Shown here: positions 6,874 to 15,888 of the stretch, one piece after another
Position numbering within the stretch: position 1 is the stretch's first letter
How the letters are laid out: each line of letters begins with the position of its first letter
Source: CAYMQB01 sp964392665
GTDB lineage: Bacteria; Hydrothermota; E44-bin80
Assembly: GCA_964392665.1 (NCBI GenBank)
Contig: CAYMQB010000026.1
Span: 1-38,322 of the forward strand
Length of the DNA: 38,322 nt
Direction of reading: 5' to 3'
Translations under genes and position numbers: made by a program
Notes under the pieces: generated by a model
What the model was told of the DNA's origin: nothing
The model's input: only the letters and a program-made list of their open reading frames with translations
The model's database searches: none

Positions 6874-8240
6874 AGGTGAAAAATTTAAGGTTTGGGTTTC
6901 TGTTGGATGCCGTGAATGGGCAATCAAAATCAAAGAAAAGGTTAATTACTGGAATTTCGATAGATTCAAGGACTGTGAGAAAAGGTGAGGTATTTTTCGC
7001 ACTTAAGGGTGAAAACTACGATGGTATTGAATTCGTTAAAGATGCACTTGGCAAAGGTGCATCTTACGTAATTGTTGACAGGAATTTGGGCGCGTATGAG
7101 GGTAGAACGATTAAAGTCAGAGATACTTTGTTTGCTCTCGGTGAGTTAGCGAGAAAATGGCGGAAGCGATTCAGTGTGAAATGTTTGGGGATTACCGGCA
7201 CAGGAGGTAAAACAACCACAAGAAGAATAATTAATCATCTGCTGAGAGATACATTCAGATGTTCAGAGAGTATGAAGAATTACAATAATATGATTGGACT
7301 TCCACTCTCCACTCTCCAGATAGATGAAAAAACAGAGATTGCAATTCTTGAGATGGCAATGAATCACAAAGGAGAAATAAGGAGACTTGCACATATCGCT
7401 TCCCCGGAGCTTGGAATTATCACAAATGTGGGCAGGGGACATCTTGAGTTTCTTGGTTCTGTCAAGAATGTGGCAAAAGCCAAGGCAGAGCTGCTTGCAT
7501 TTCTCAAGAAAGACAATGCGGCTATTCTTAATGCAGATGACCCATATACTACGAAGATGAGAAAAGGAGCGAGACCTGAAGTCATTACATTCGGAATTGA
7601 AAATGAAGCAGATTTTACAGCTGGAAATATTAAAATTGGTAAAACGGGTTCAAGTTTTTATGTCAATGGTGCGGGAGATTTTCAACTAAAGTTACCAGGA
7701 AGATTCAATATTTACAATGCACTTGCTGCAATTTCCACTGCAAGCTTATTGGGATTAAATACACGCACAATGAGAAAAAGGTTGAGGACATTTCGTGGTG
7801 AACCGCTCAGACTAAATAGGATCGTAATCCATGGTATTACAATTTACGATGACAGCTATAATGCAAATCCGGATTCGATGAATGCTGCTATTTCAGTCGT
7901 TGCAGGATGTCAAGCAAAAAGAAAGATCGCTTGCCTTGGCGATATGCTTGAATTGGGAAAACGAGCCAGAGAATTTCACTCTGCGGTTGGTCGAAAGTTG
8001 ATTGAAAAGAATTTTGACATTGTTTTTCTCTATGGACCTCTATGTGTCAATATTGTTAGAACATTGAAGGATCTTGGCTTCGAGGGGATTATTAAACATT
8101 TCAAAAAGAGGGTAGAATTGACGGAAAAACTTATAAATACGGTTAGAAAGGGTGACATTGTTCTTATCAAGGGTTCCCACAGGAATCGACTTGACATTAC
8201 TACAAACTTTTTAGTCAAATACTTAAGGGGAAGCAAATAA
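6870..8240 (+). CDS. murF: UDP-MurNAc-tripeptide:D-alanyl-D-alanine ligase MurF
   Basis: A 456-residue Mur ligase that attaches D-Ala-D-Ala to UDP-MurNAc-tripeptide, finishing the cytoplasmic precursor. Start ATG 6870 overlaps the murE stop (ATGA) and follows AGAAGGAAA. An in-frame TTG at 6840 is less likely. Features: GISIDSRTVRKGEVFFALKGENYDG (uridine domain), ITGTGGKTTTRR (ATP loop; GTGGKTT rather than GTNGKTT), LEMAMNHKGEIRRLA and YDDSYNANPDSM, the MurF signature. No ddl gene is found in this operon, so D-Ala-D-Ala must come from elsewhere. Confidence 0.95.
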   Translation: MKVKNLRFGFLLDAVNGQSKSKKRLITGISIDSRTVRKGEVFFALKGENYDGIEFVKDALGKGASYVIVDRNLGAYEGRTIKVRDTLFALGELARKWRKRFSVKCLGITGTGGKTTTRRIINHLLRDTFRCSESMKNYNNMIGLPLSTLQIDEKTEIAILEMAMNHKGEIRRLAHIASPELGIITNVGRGHLEFLGSVKNVAKAKAELLAFLKKDNAAILNADDPYTTKMRKGARPEVITFGIENEADFTAGNIKIGKTGSSFYVNGAGDFQLKLPGRFNIYNALAAISTASLLGLNTRTMRKRLRTFRGEPLRLNRIVIHGITIYDDSYNANPDSMNAAISVVAGCQAKRKIACLGDMLELGKRAREFHSAVGRKLIEKNFDIVFLYGPLCVNIVRTLKDLGFEGIIKHFKKRVELTEKLINTVRKGDIVLIKGSHRNRLDITTNFLVKYLRGSK

Positions 8241-8241
8241 G

Positions 8242-9324
8242 ATGCTGTATCTTTTGTTGGCTCCGCTGAAAGAGCATTTTACGGTACTTAATGTTTTTAG
8301 ATATATCACTTTTCGTGCAAGTTATGCTGCAGTTACTTCGGTTTTGCTTTGTTTTATTCTGGGTCCTTTTATAACACGCTGGCTTTGTAAAATCGGTATG
8401 AGGGATAACCTAAGACCTTATCTGGAGAATGTGCATAAAGCAAAAAAGGGAACACCCACGATGGGTGGACTTATAATACTCACGAGTATCTTGATATCGA
8501 TACTGTTGTGGGCAGACCTTAGTAACAGGTTTGTGCTAATCACAATTTTCTCTTTGGTTTGGCTGGGTGTAATTGGAATTGTTGATGATATCCTGAAAAT
8601 CAAAAAGAGTGTGGGATTAAGTGCAAAAACGAAAATTCTTGGACAGTTGGCACTCGGACTCATATTAGGAATTGCACTCACGATTAAACCGCAGATAGTA
8701 GGATACGAAAATATGACCAGCTTGCTTTTTCTTAAAAACACTTTTCTCAATCTTGGCTGGTTTTATACAGTTTTTATCATATTCGTCATTGTTGGCACTT
8801 CTAACGCCGTTAATATTACCGACGGATTGGATGGTCTTGCCACCGGACTTATGGTTGTAACAGCAGTGGGTTATGCGATTCTAACGTACATAACCGGAAA
8901 TGTCAAAATTAGCGAATACCTTAATGTGCTTTATATAACTGGTAGCGGAGAACTCACGGTTCTTTGTATTTCGGTTGCTGGAGCTGCACTTGGTTTTTTG
9001 TGGTTTAATGCACATCCGGCTCAGGTTTTTATGGGTGACAGCGGCTCACTTACACTCGGGGGGATTATTGCAGTAATTGCGGTGCTCATTAAGCAGGAAA
9101 TTCTACTGATATTGCTTGGAGGAGTCTTTCTTATAGAAGTTGTTTCTGTAATCTTGCAGGTAGGGTATTTCAAGATGACGAAAGGTAAAAGACTTTTCAG
9201 GATGGCACCGCTTCACCATCATTTTGAAAAGGCGGGATGGTCTGAGGAAAAGATAGTAGTAAGATTCTGGATTATTGGAATTCTATTGGCGCTTATCGGT
9301 TTGAGCACTCTTAAGATAAGATAG
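8242..9324 (+). CDS. mraY: Phospho-N-acetylmuramoyl-pentapeptide transferase MraY
   Basis: A 360-residue polytopic membrane enzyme with about ten transmembrane helices that transfers phospho-MurNAc-pentapeptide to undecaprenyl phosphate, making lipid I. Signatures present: GTPTMGGL near the N-terminus, the DD motif in GIVDDILKI, NAVNITDGLDGLA, NAHPAQVFMGDSGSL and the HHHFE loop. AAGGGG lies upstream of ATG 8242, one base after the murF stop. Its length is standard. Confidence 0.96.
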   Translation: MLYLLLAPLKEHFTVLNVFRYITFRASYAAVTSVLLCFILGPFITRWLCKIGMRDNLRPYLENVHKAKKGTPTMGGLIILTSILISILLWADLSNRFVLITIFSLVWLGVIGIVDDILKIKKSVGLSAKTKILGQLALGLILGIALTIKPQIVGYENMTSLLFLKNTFLNLGWFYTVFIIFVIVGTSNAVNITDGLDGLATGLMVVTAVGYAILTYITGNVKISEYLNVLYITGSGELTVLCISVAGAALGFLWFNAHPAQVFMGDSGSLTLGGIIAVIAVLIKQEILLILLGGVFLIEVVSVILQVGYFKMTKGKRLFRMAPLHHHFEKAGWSEEKIVVRFWIIGILLALIGLSTLKIR

Positions 9325-9346
9325 TGTAAAAAGCGAACAAAATGAT

Positions 9347-10687
9347 ATGATTAAGTTGCAGGGAAAGAAAGTGACGGTTTTAGGTTTGGGAAGAAGTGGT
9401 ATTGCTGCAAGTAAGCTACTTCTTTCAAAAGGAGCAAAGGTATTTGGAAGTGATTCCGGGAATCCATCGATTCCTGAAGGACTATTTGAATGTGAATGCG
9501 GAAGGCACAGCGATAGAATTTTCGACTCCGATATGATTATTGTAAGTCCTGGAATTCCACAGGATAGCCCAGAGTTAAGGGAAGCGAGAAAAAGAGAAAT
9601 TAGAATACTGGGGGAAATTGAGTTAGCCTACCAGTGTTATAAAGGGAAATTGATTGCCGTTACTGGTACGAATGGAAAAACGACAACCTGCGCACTCATA
9701 AAAGAAATGCTCTCAAACTGCGGTTTTAATGTTTTACTTGGAGGAAATATATCACCGGGTGTTCCGCTTTCTCAAGTTGTTCTGGAAGCCCCGATGGATT
9801 CTACAATTGTGGCGGAAGTAAGCACATTTCAACTTGAAACCATTGAACTTTTCAAACCATTTATTGGTATACTAACTAATATTTCACCCGATCACCTGGA
9901 TAGACATAAAGATTTAATAACCTATGTTTCTCTAAAGAGAAGATTGTTCACGAACCAGGATGAAAATGATTTCTGTGTTCTGAATTTCGATCAAGAAGTG
10001 ACAAGAGAAACAGGAGCATATGTGAAGTCCAGTGTGTATTTTTTTAGTACGAGACAGGCGATAGAAAAAGGTTCTTTTATTTCCGGCGGAAAGGTGTTTT
10101 ACAAAAAAGACGAAGATAGAAATTTACTTTTTTCAAAGGATGATATTCGTTTACCAGGGATACACAATCTTGAGAATGTGCTTGCAGCATCGACAGCCAG
10201 CATACTTTCAGGTTGTGATTACGGTTCATTGAAGGAAACTGTGAAGAGCTTTGCTGGTTTTCCTCACAGACTCGAATTCGTGCGGGAAATAAATGGTATC
10301 AGGTTTGTGAACAACTCGATGTGCACCAATCCCGTTGCATTCGCTAGGAGTGTGGAAAGTGTAAAGACGTCGTTTGTTCTCATCTGCGGCGGAAGAAACA
10401 AAAATCTACAGCTGAAAGAAATGATAGACCCGATTCTTAAAGCAAAGTTTGTAGTTTTAATGGGAGAAAGTTCTCACAAACTTGCAGAATATCTTGAGCA
10501 AGAAGGATATAAGAACTTCGAAATGGCGGAGACTATGAAAGAAGCAACAGGAGTTGCTTACAGTAAAGCATCCAAAGGGGATACTATTTTATTTTCTCCC
10601 GGTGGTTCAAGTTTTGACATGTTCCGTGATTTTGCAGACAGAGGAAATTGTTTTAAGGAAAGCGTGGAAAGGCTAAACAATGATTAG
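9347..10687 (+). CDS. murD: UDP-MurNAc-L-alanine:D-glutamate ligase MurD
   Basis: A 446-residue Mur ligase: Rossmann-like start (TVLGLGRSGIAASKLL), ATP loop AVTGTNGKTTTCALI, EVSTFQLE and SPDHLDRH. Gene order (mraY-murD-ftsW-murG) supports MurD. The substrate motif that in E. coli reads NDSKATN is here NNSMCTN, replacing the Asp and the Lys (Lys319 in E. coli). This is a variant subgroup that may bind the incoming amino acid differently. The ribosome site is weak. It overlaps ftsW by 8 bp. Confidence 0.9.
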   Translation: MIKLQGKKVTVLGLGRSGIAASKLLLSKGAKVFGSDSGNPSIPEGLFECECGRHSDRIFDSDMIIVSPGIPQDSPELREARKREIRILGEIELAYQCYKGKLIAVTGTNGKTTTCALIKEMLSNCGFNVLLGGNISPGVPLSQVVLEAPMDSTIVAEVSTFQLETIELFKPFIGILTNISPDHLDRHKDLITYVSLKRRLFTNQDENDFCVLNFDQEVTRETGAYVKSSVYFFSTRQAIEKGSFISGGKVFYKKDEDRNLLFSKDDIRLPGIHNLENVLAASTASILSGCDYGSLKETVKSFAGFPHRLEFVREINGIRFVNNSMCTNPVAFARSVESVKTSFVLICGGRNKNLQLKEMIDPILKAKFVVLMGESSHKLAEYLEQEGYKNFEMAETMKEATGVAYSKASKGDTILFSPGGSSFDMFRDFADRGNCFKESVERLNND

Positions 10688-11855
10688 GTCAAATGTGAAG
10701 GAAATCGAGATATTGTTTCTTCTAACGGTGCTTTCTCTTGTTTCTTTAGGAATTGTAATGGTATATAGTTCTTCCTCCTTTTATGCTCTTGAAATAACGA
10801 AATTGAAGAGTACATCTATTTTTTTGAAAAGACAACTCATACCAATTATCATTGGGATTATCGTATTTCTCATAACTGCAGTAATGAATTACTCTGTTCT
10901 TAAGAAATTCGCTAAGATATTTTTGATTATTGGTTTCTGTTTATTAATATATGTCCTTATCTGGGGAACGGAAATAAATGGGGCAAGAAGGTGGATAATT
11001 GTACTGAACAGGAGTTTCATGCCAGTAGATTTTGCAAGGCTTTTCCTGTTCATATACCTTGCAAGTTCTTTAAGTTCAAAAGAACGAAAAAAAGAAGATT
11101 TTGTTCACGGATTTCTACCTCTTTTTGCAGTTGTCATTGTCTATACTTTACTCATTCTAAAGCAACCGAATCTGAGCTCAGCTCTTTCCGTGTTGTTAGT
11201 TTCAGGGCTTTTGCTCTTTGTTGGAGGAGTAAAGACAAAACACATCATATTATGTCTCTTGATTTTGCTGTTATTTATCCCTCTTGTTGTTAAGATTTTT
11301 CATTTTCATTATATTGCGGAAAGACTGGGTATGTTCCTTGATCTTTTGCGCGGTAAACCTCCATATCAGATTCAACAGTCGCTGATAGGTATTGGCTCTG
11401 GGGGTTTTTGGGGTGTTGGACTTGGAGCAGGAAGAGCAAAACTGCTCTTCCTGCCGATGCCGTATTCGGATTTCATTTTTGCAATTATTGCCGAAGAACT
11501 TGGTTTTATGAGGGCAGCTCTGATTCTTGGCTTGTTCCTATTTTTGTTCATCTTGGGATGGAAAATTTCAAAAGGTGCAAAAGATGAATTTGGGAAACTT
11601 CTTGGATTTGCTCTGAGTGTCAACATATTCGTTATTGCTCTACTTCATATAGGAATTGTTATTGGAATTCTCCCCACATCGGGATTGCCGTTACCTTTTG
11701 TTAGTTTTGGAGGGAGTTCATTACTCGCAAACTTTGTCGCAGTGGGAATTCTCCTGAATATTTCAATAAATGGTAGGAAGGAACAAAATGCTGATTATTA
11801 TAGCAGCGGGTGGAACAGGGGGGCATCTCTTCCCTGGTATCGCAATCGCCCGTGA
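10680..11855 (+). CDS. ftsW: SEDS-family septal glycosyltransferase FtsW
   Basis: A 391-residue polytopic protein with about ten transmembrane helices. SEDS proteins polymerise lipid II with their partner PBP, here FtsI. Seen: GARRWI, the LPMPYSDFIFAIIAEELGF loop holding the catalytic-type Asp, and GILPTSGLPLPFVSFGGSSL near the C-terminus. Two usually conserved spots differ: the FQPSE-like motif is FMPVD, and QPDLGT is QPNLSS. The reading frame runs 68 bp into murG, a longer overlap than elsewhere in the operon, and gives a hydrophilic tail ending PWYRNRP. Confidence 0.93.
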   Translation: MIRSNVKEIEILFLLTVLSLVSLGIVMVYSSSSFYALEITKLKSTSIFLKRQLIPIIIGIIVFLITAVMNYSVLKKFAKIFLIIGFCLLIYVLIWGTEINGARRWIIVLNRSFMPVDFARLFLFIYLASSLSSKERKKEDFVHGFLPLFAVVIVYTLLILKQPNLSSALSVLLVSGLLLFVGGVKTKHIILCLLILLLFIPLVVKIFHFHYIAERLGMFLDLLRGKPPYQIQQSLIGIGSGGFWGVGLGAGRAKLLFLPMPYSDFIFAIIAEELGFMRAALILGLFLFLFILGWKISKGAKDEFGKLLGFALSVNIFVIALLHIGIVIGILPTSGLPLPFVSFGGSSLLANFVAVGILLNISINGRKEQNADYYSSGWNRGASLPWYRNRP

Positions 11856-12900
11856 GATAAAGAAACTTGACAGAGATAAGGAAATACTGTTTATCGTGAC
11901 AAAGAAAAGGCAGGACAAAGAGATATTAATGAAAGAGGGAGCTGAATTTATTGCAATAGTAACAAAAGGATTACTTGGGAAAAGCGTTTTCGGGAAGATT
12001 GTTTTTCCAATGTTTCTTGTGTTAAGCATATGCCAATTCCTGTTTATCATGATATTTAGGAAACCTGCTCTGATAGTTGGAACTGGTGGTTATGCTTCAT
12101 TTGTTCCTCTTTTCTGTGGGATTCTTTTAGGTTTGCCCACGGTAATTAGTGAGCAGGATAGTTATCCTGGATTTACAACTCGCTTGCTTTCCAGATATGT
12201 CACCGAAGTACATATAGCACATAAGAAGGCATTATCATACTTGAAATCGAAAAGCTTGTATGTGTCAGGTAATCCATTAAGGGATTCTGTTTTTACAGGG
12301 ACTCGAAGCGAGGCAATGGATTACTTTGGCTTGAGCAGAAGTAAGAAAACCATTTTAATACTTGGTGGCAGTCACGGAGCAAGGTCTATAAATAGTGTTT
12401 TCATTGAAGTTCTGAAGGCATATTCCTTCACAGGAAAGCAATTCATCTTTCAAACCGGAACAACCGATTACGAATGGGTCGATAAGGCACTCGGTGGTGT
12501 GAAATCAGATGTTGTAATAAAACCCTTCATCGAAAAGATGAATCTCGCTTATTCTGCCAGTGATCTTGTTTTCTCGAGAGCAGGTGCTCTTGCCACGGCT
12601 GAGATAACAGCAAAAGGAATTCCATCGGTTTTGATTCCTTACCCGTTTGCAACAGGAGGTCATCAGGAAGAGAATGCTCGTAGGCTGGAAAAGAGGGGAG
12701 CGTCGGTTGTGTTATTGGATATGGCGCTTTCTTGCGACAGGATCTTCGATCTTATATCTTCTCTGTTTTCCGATAGAGAGAGACTGCAGAAGATGCATAT
12801 GGCTGCGATTGCATCCTGCAAACAGGATGCTGCGAAAAAAATTGCCTATCATATCGTTCGACTTTTAAGAAGTGGAGGTCGGGATGTTCAGGAATGTTAA
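11788..12900 (+). CDS. murG: UDP-GlcNAc:undecaprenyl-PP-MurNAc-pentapeptide GlcNAc transferase MurG
   Basis: A 370-residue GT28 glycosyltransferase that makes lipid II at the inner face of the membrane. The start ATG 11788 follows AGGAAGGA by about 6 nt and gives the canonical LIIIAAGGTGGHLFPGIAIA. ATG 11770 would add six residues and has no ribosome site. Other signatures: VGTGGYASF, EQDSYPGFTTRLLS, GNPLRDSV, LGGSHGARSIN and the UDP-GlcNAc site SRAGALATAEI...PYPFATGGHQEENA. It overlaps ftsW (68 bp) and murC (17 bp). Confidence 0.95.
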   Translation: MLIIIAAGGTGGHLFPGIAIAREIKKLDRDKEILFIVTKKRQDKEILMKEGAEFIAIVTKGLLGKSVFGKIVFPMFLVLSICQFLFIMIFRKPALIVGTGGYASFVPLFCGILLGLPTVISEQDSYPGFTTRLLSRYVTEVHIAHKKALSYLKSKSLYVSGNPLRDSVFTGTRSEAMDYFGLSRSKKTILILGGSHGARSINSVFIEVLKAYSFTGKQFIFQTGTTDYEWVDKALGGVKSDVVIKPFIEKMNLAYSASDLVFSRAGALATAEITAKGIPSVLIPYPFATGGHQEENARRLEKRGASVVLLDMALSCDRIFDLISSLFSDRERLQKMHMAAIASCKQDAAKKIAYHIVRLLRSGGRDVQEC

Positions 12901-14278
12901 GAGGATACATTTTGTTGGCATAGGTGGTATAGGTATGAGTGGGATTGCAGAGGTTCTTTTGAACTTGGGTTTTGAAGTTACCGGTTCGGATATTGCATCT
13001 TCTAATACCGTAAAAAGATTGAAATCCTTAGGTGTAAGAATTAAAAAGGAGCACAATGCTCTCAACGTGCTCGGCGCAGATGTAGTTGTGTATTCATCTG
13101 CAGTCAGAACGGATAATATCGAACTTCTGAGGGCGAAGGATTTGAAGATTCCTGTAGTCGGAAGAGCAGAAATGCTTGCTGAACTAATGAGGATGAAGAA
13201 GGCTATTGCAGTCGCAGGAACACATGGCAAAACAACAGTTACCTCTATGATTGGTCTCATCCTGACTAATGCCGGATTGGACCCAACTATTGTAGTCGGA
13301 GGAAGATTGAGAAGTCTTGATACAAATGCAAAACTGGGGAAAGGGGAGTACATCGTGTGCGAGGCGGACGAAAGCGACAAGTCTTTTCTGAAACTATTTC
13401 CCACCTTTGCCATTGTGACAACTATCGATGAGGAACATCTGGATAATTATTCCAATATATCGGAAATAAAGAGCACTTTTCTTGAGTTTGCTCAGAAAGT
13501 GCCATTCTACGGTTGTGTTGTGCTCTGTCTTGATGAAGCAAATGTGCAGTCGGTAATTCCAAAAATAGATAGAAGGACCATAACTTACGGTTTTTCAAGA
13601 CAAGCTCAAATATCGGTTATTGATGTTGAAATCGATAATTTCCATTCGAAGTTTACTGTTGTGAACGAGGGTAAAGAACTTGCAAGAATGGAGCTAATGG
13701 TTCCAGGAAGACATAATATAGTAAATGCTTTGGCTGCCATTGCTATGTGTCTTGAGCTGGATGTAGACATGGATACAATAAATAAAAGCCTAAGTAATTT
13801 TCATGGTGTTAGAAGAAGATTCGAAGTAAAAGGAAAGATGGGTGGTATATGGGTAGTCGATGATTATGCTCACCATCCAACGGAGATCGAAGTAACACTT
13901 GATTCGGCAAGACACGGATGGGCTGGGAGAATTATTGCGGTATTTCAGCCTCACCTTTTTTCAAGGACGGTCAAACTTAAGAGTAGATTTGCAACATCAT
14001 TCAACGAAGCCGACAAGGTTATTATTACGGATATATATCCATCGAGAGAGCAACCTGTCCCTGGTGTAACCGGGAAACTTATCTTCGAAGCGATCAAGGA
14101 CCATGGCCATAGAAGCGTAACTTATATCAAGGATAAGAACGCAATTGTTCCTTATCTTAAGAAAAATACAAAAAAGGGTGACCTGGTTATTACAATTGGA
14201 GCTGGGGATATATATAAGGTGGGAGAAAAATTCGTACGAGTTAAGGGAGGAAAAATACTTAAAGATGCCTATTTATGA
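12884..14278 (+). CDS. murC: UDP-N-acetylmuramate:L-alanine ligase MurC
   Basis: A 464-residue Mur ligase adding the first stem residue. The start ATG 12884 is preferred because GGAGG (12874-12878) sits 5 nt upstream; an in-frame GTG at 12872 overlaps that site. Motifs: IHFVGIGGIGMSGIAEVL, AGTHGKTTVTSMI (ATP loop with the MurC-specific His), ADESDKSFL, HLDNY and DDYAHHPTEI. Gene order murG-murC-murB is common in dcw operons. Confidence 0.95.
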   Translation: MFRNVKRIHFVGIGGIGMSGIAEVLLNLGFEVTGSDIASSNTVKRLKSLGVRIKKEHNALNVLGADVVVYSSAVRTDNIELLRAKDLKIPVVGRAEMLAELMRMKKAIAVAGTHGKTTVTSMIGLILTNAGLDPTIVVGGRLRSLDTNAKLGKGEYIVCEADESDKSFLKLFPTFAIVTTIDEEHLDNYSNISEIKSTFLEFAQKVPFYGCVVLCLDEANVQSVIPKIDRRTITYGFSRQAQISVIDVEIDNFHSKFTVVNEGKELARMELMVPGRHNIVNALAAIAMCLELDVDMDTINKSLSNFHGVRRRFEVKGKMGGIWVVDDYAHHPTEIEVTLDSARHGWAGRIIAVFQPHLFSRTVKLKSRFATSFNEADKVIITDIYPSREQPVPGVTGKLIFEAIKDHGHRSVTYIKDKNAIVPYLKKNTKKGDLVITIGAGDIYKVGEKFVRVKGGKILKDAYL

Positions 14279-15155
14279 AAAAATAAGAAAAAATCTAAAG
14301 GGAGTGGCATTAAAAAATGAAATGTTAAAAAATCACACTTCCATTAAGATAGGAGGTCCAGCACAGGTATTCGTAGCGCCCGATAATTCATTGGAATTGA
14401 AATGGCTTGTCAATTTCCTGAAGGAGAAGGATGTAAAGTATTTTATAATGGGAAACGGGACAAATATAATTTTCGACGATAGAGGCTACAGAGGAGTTGT
14501 GATTACAACAAGGAAATGTTTTGATGAGATAAAAATCGAAGATGACCTGATAAGAGTTGGCAGTGGGATTGACCTACTAAAACTGATCCTTAAATCAGCA
14601 GAATACGGTTTATCCTGCCTTGAAAATCTTGCTGGTATACCAGGAACAGTTGGGGGCGCAGTCTGGATGAATGCCGGAGCCTTTGAGACAGAAGTTAAAG
14701 ACTGTATAAACAGAGTAATGTATATAAGTAGGAGTGGAGAAGAACGGACAGAAAGGTTGAATTTCTCTTACAGAAAAAGTCCTTTCAAAAAAGGTGACAT
14801 CGTTACCGGAGCAGAATTTAAATTTGAAAGGATGGATAAATCCGAAGTTTTAGAAAGGATTGAGGATGTTAAGAAAAAAAGAGAGGAAAAACAGCCACTT
14901 GAATTCTTAAGCGCCGGGTCGGTCTTTAAGAATCCGGATAATGCGTTCGCAGGAGAGATTATCGATAGACTCGGCATGAGAGGAATGAATGTTGGAGATG
15001 CCGAGGTATCATTGAAGCATGCCAATTTCATTGTTAATAGGAATAATGCAAGTTCTTCTGATGTTAAGAGACTGATTGATAAAATCAGGAACAAGGTTAG
15101 ACAAGCGGAAGGTTTTGAACTCGAATTGGAGGTGGAGTTTGTCGAAGAGGGGTAA
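14265..15155 (+). CDS. murB: UDP-N-acetylenolpyruvoylglucosamine reductase MurB
   Basis: A 296-residue FAD/NADPH enzyme that reduces the enolpyruvyl group to give UDP-MurNAc. Start ATG 14265, inside the last codons of murC, gives MPIYEKIRKNLKG; GGGAGG lies 14 nt upstream, a little far. Features: LKNHTSIKIGGPAQVFV, the FAD loop MGNGTNIIF, GLSCLENLAGIPGTVGGAVWMNAGAF, the catalytic-type Ser in SAGSVFKNP, and the C-terminal VSLKHANFIVN. The length and lack of the E. coli-type insert fit the shorter type II MurB. Confidence 0.93.
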   Translation: MPIYEKIRKNLKGVALKNEMLKNHTSIKIGGPAQVFVAPDNSLELKWLVNFLKEKDVKYFIMGNGTNIIFDDRGYRGVVITTRKCFDEIKIEDDLIRVGSGIDLLKLILKSAEYGLSCLENLAGIPGTVGGAVWMNAGAFETEVKDCINRVMYISRSGEERTERLNFSYRKSPFKKGDIVTGAEFKFERMDKSEVLERIEDVKKKREEKQPLEFLSAGSVFKNPDNAFAGEIIDRLGMRGMNVGDAEVSLKHANFIVNRNNASSSDVKRLIDKIRNKVRQAEGFELELEVEFVEEG

Positions 15156-15888
15156 GAAGTATAAGAGAAATACAAGAATTAAAAAAAGTAAAAAAGCAAG
15201 GATATTGCTGATTGCGATGGTTATGTTTTTCATAGTTTTTTGTTTTGCATTAATGTGGTTAAAGCGGAGTAAAGAACAGATATATGTGAAGAAAATCAAT
15301 GTGGAAGGAACGAATATTCTAACTTCGTATGATATTTTAAGAAATTCCGGTCTCAACCAAGGTTGTGTTTTAAAAACAACCGAAAGAAGGAAAATTCTGG
15401 AAAAACTCAGAGAGAATGTCTGGATTGAGGATGCTTCGCTTATTCAGGGTCCATTTGGAACATTAACTTTAGCAATCCACGAGAGGATGCCAATTGCCAT
15501 TGTTAGAAATCCCGAACCATCTCTTCTGTGTTCCGATGGGAAAATCATTCCATTTGTTTCTGGATTTGATTCTTTGCCATTGCTCCATTTTGACAGTGAA
15601 AAGAGTTTGCTACCTTACGTCGCCAGGATACAAAAAATCAAGGAAGTTTTCGGTTCGAGAAAGATGGAAATTTGTTTTATGAGTAACGATATGACTCTAA
15701 TCAAGGTGGATGGATTCAAGATTATAATTGGACGCAGAGAATCTCTGTTTCTCTGGTCCGGTAAATTAGATAAGCAGTTCTTATCTATCAAATTGTTCAA
15801 GATTATAGACGAAGAGAGAAGGGCAGGATATAAGTCTTGCGATATGAGGTTTCGTAACCAGATAATTTTTGAAAAAGGCGGTGCATAA
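15139..15888 (+). CDS. ftsQ: Cell division protein FtsQ (POTRA domain)
   Basis: About 249 residues. The start is read as TTG 15139 because GGAGG (15128-15132) lies 6 nt upstream. An ATG at 15076 in the same frame would add 21 residues deep inside murB and lacks a site. The protein has a very basic cytoplasmic N-terminus (SKRGKKYKRNTRIKKSKKAR), one transmembrane helix (about residues 23-43), a POTRA domain (VKKINVEGTNILTSYDILRNSGL) and the FtsQ/DivIB beta domain (ASLIQGPFGTLTLAIHERMPIAIV). It links FtsA/FtsZ-driven assembly to FtsL/FtsI. It overlaps murB by 17 bp and ftsA by one base. Confidence 0.9.
   Translation: MSKRGKKYKRNTRIKKSKKARILLIAMVMFFIVFCFALMWLKRSKEQIYVKKINVEGTNILTSYDILRNSGLNQGCVLKTTERRKILEKLRENVWIEDASLIQGPFGTLTLAIHERMPIAIVRNPEPSLLCSDGKIIPFVSGFDSLPLLHFDSEKSLLPYVARIQKIKEVFGSRKMEICFMSNDMTLIKVDGFKIIIGRRESLFLWSGKLDKQFLSIKLFKIIDEERRAGYKSCDMRFRNQIIFEKGGA

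Noticed and set aside
8242..9324. Other large antisense open frames within the dcw operon (for example opposite mraY, murC, ftsA and the DUF4175-like gene)
   Set aside because: Each lies opposite a well-identified gene and shows no family motif or start signal of its own.
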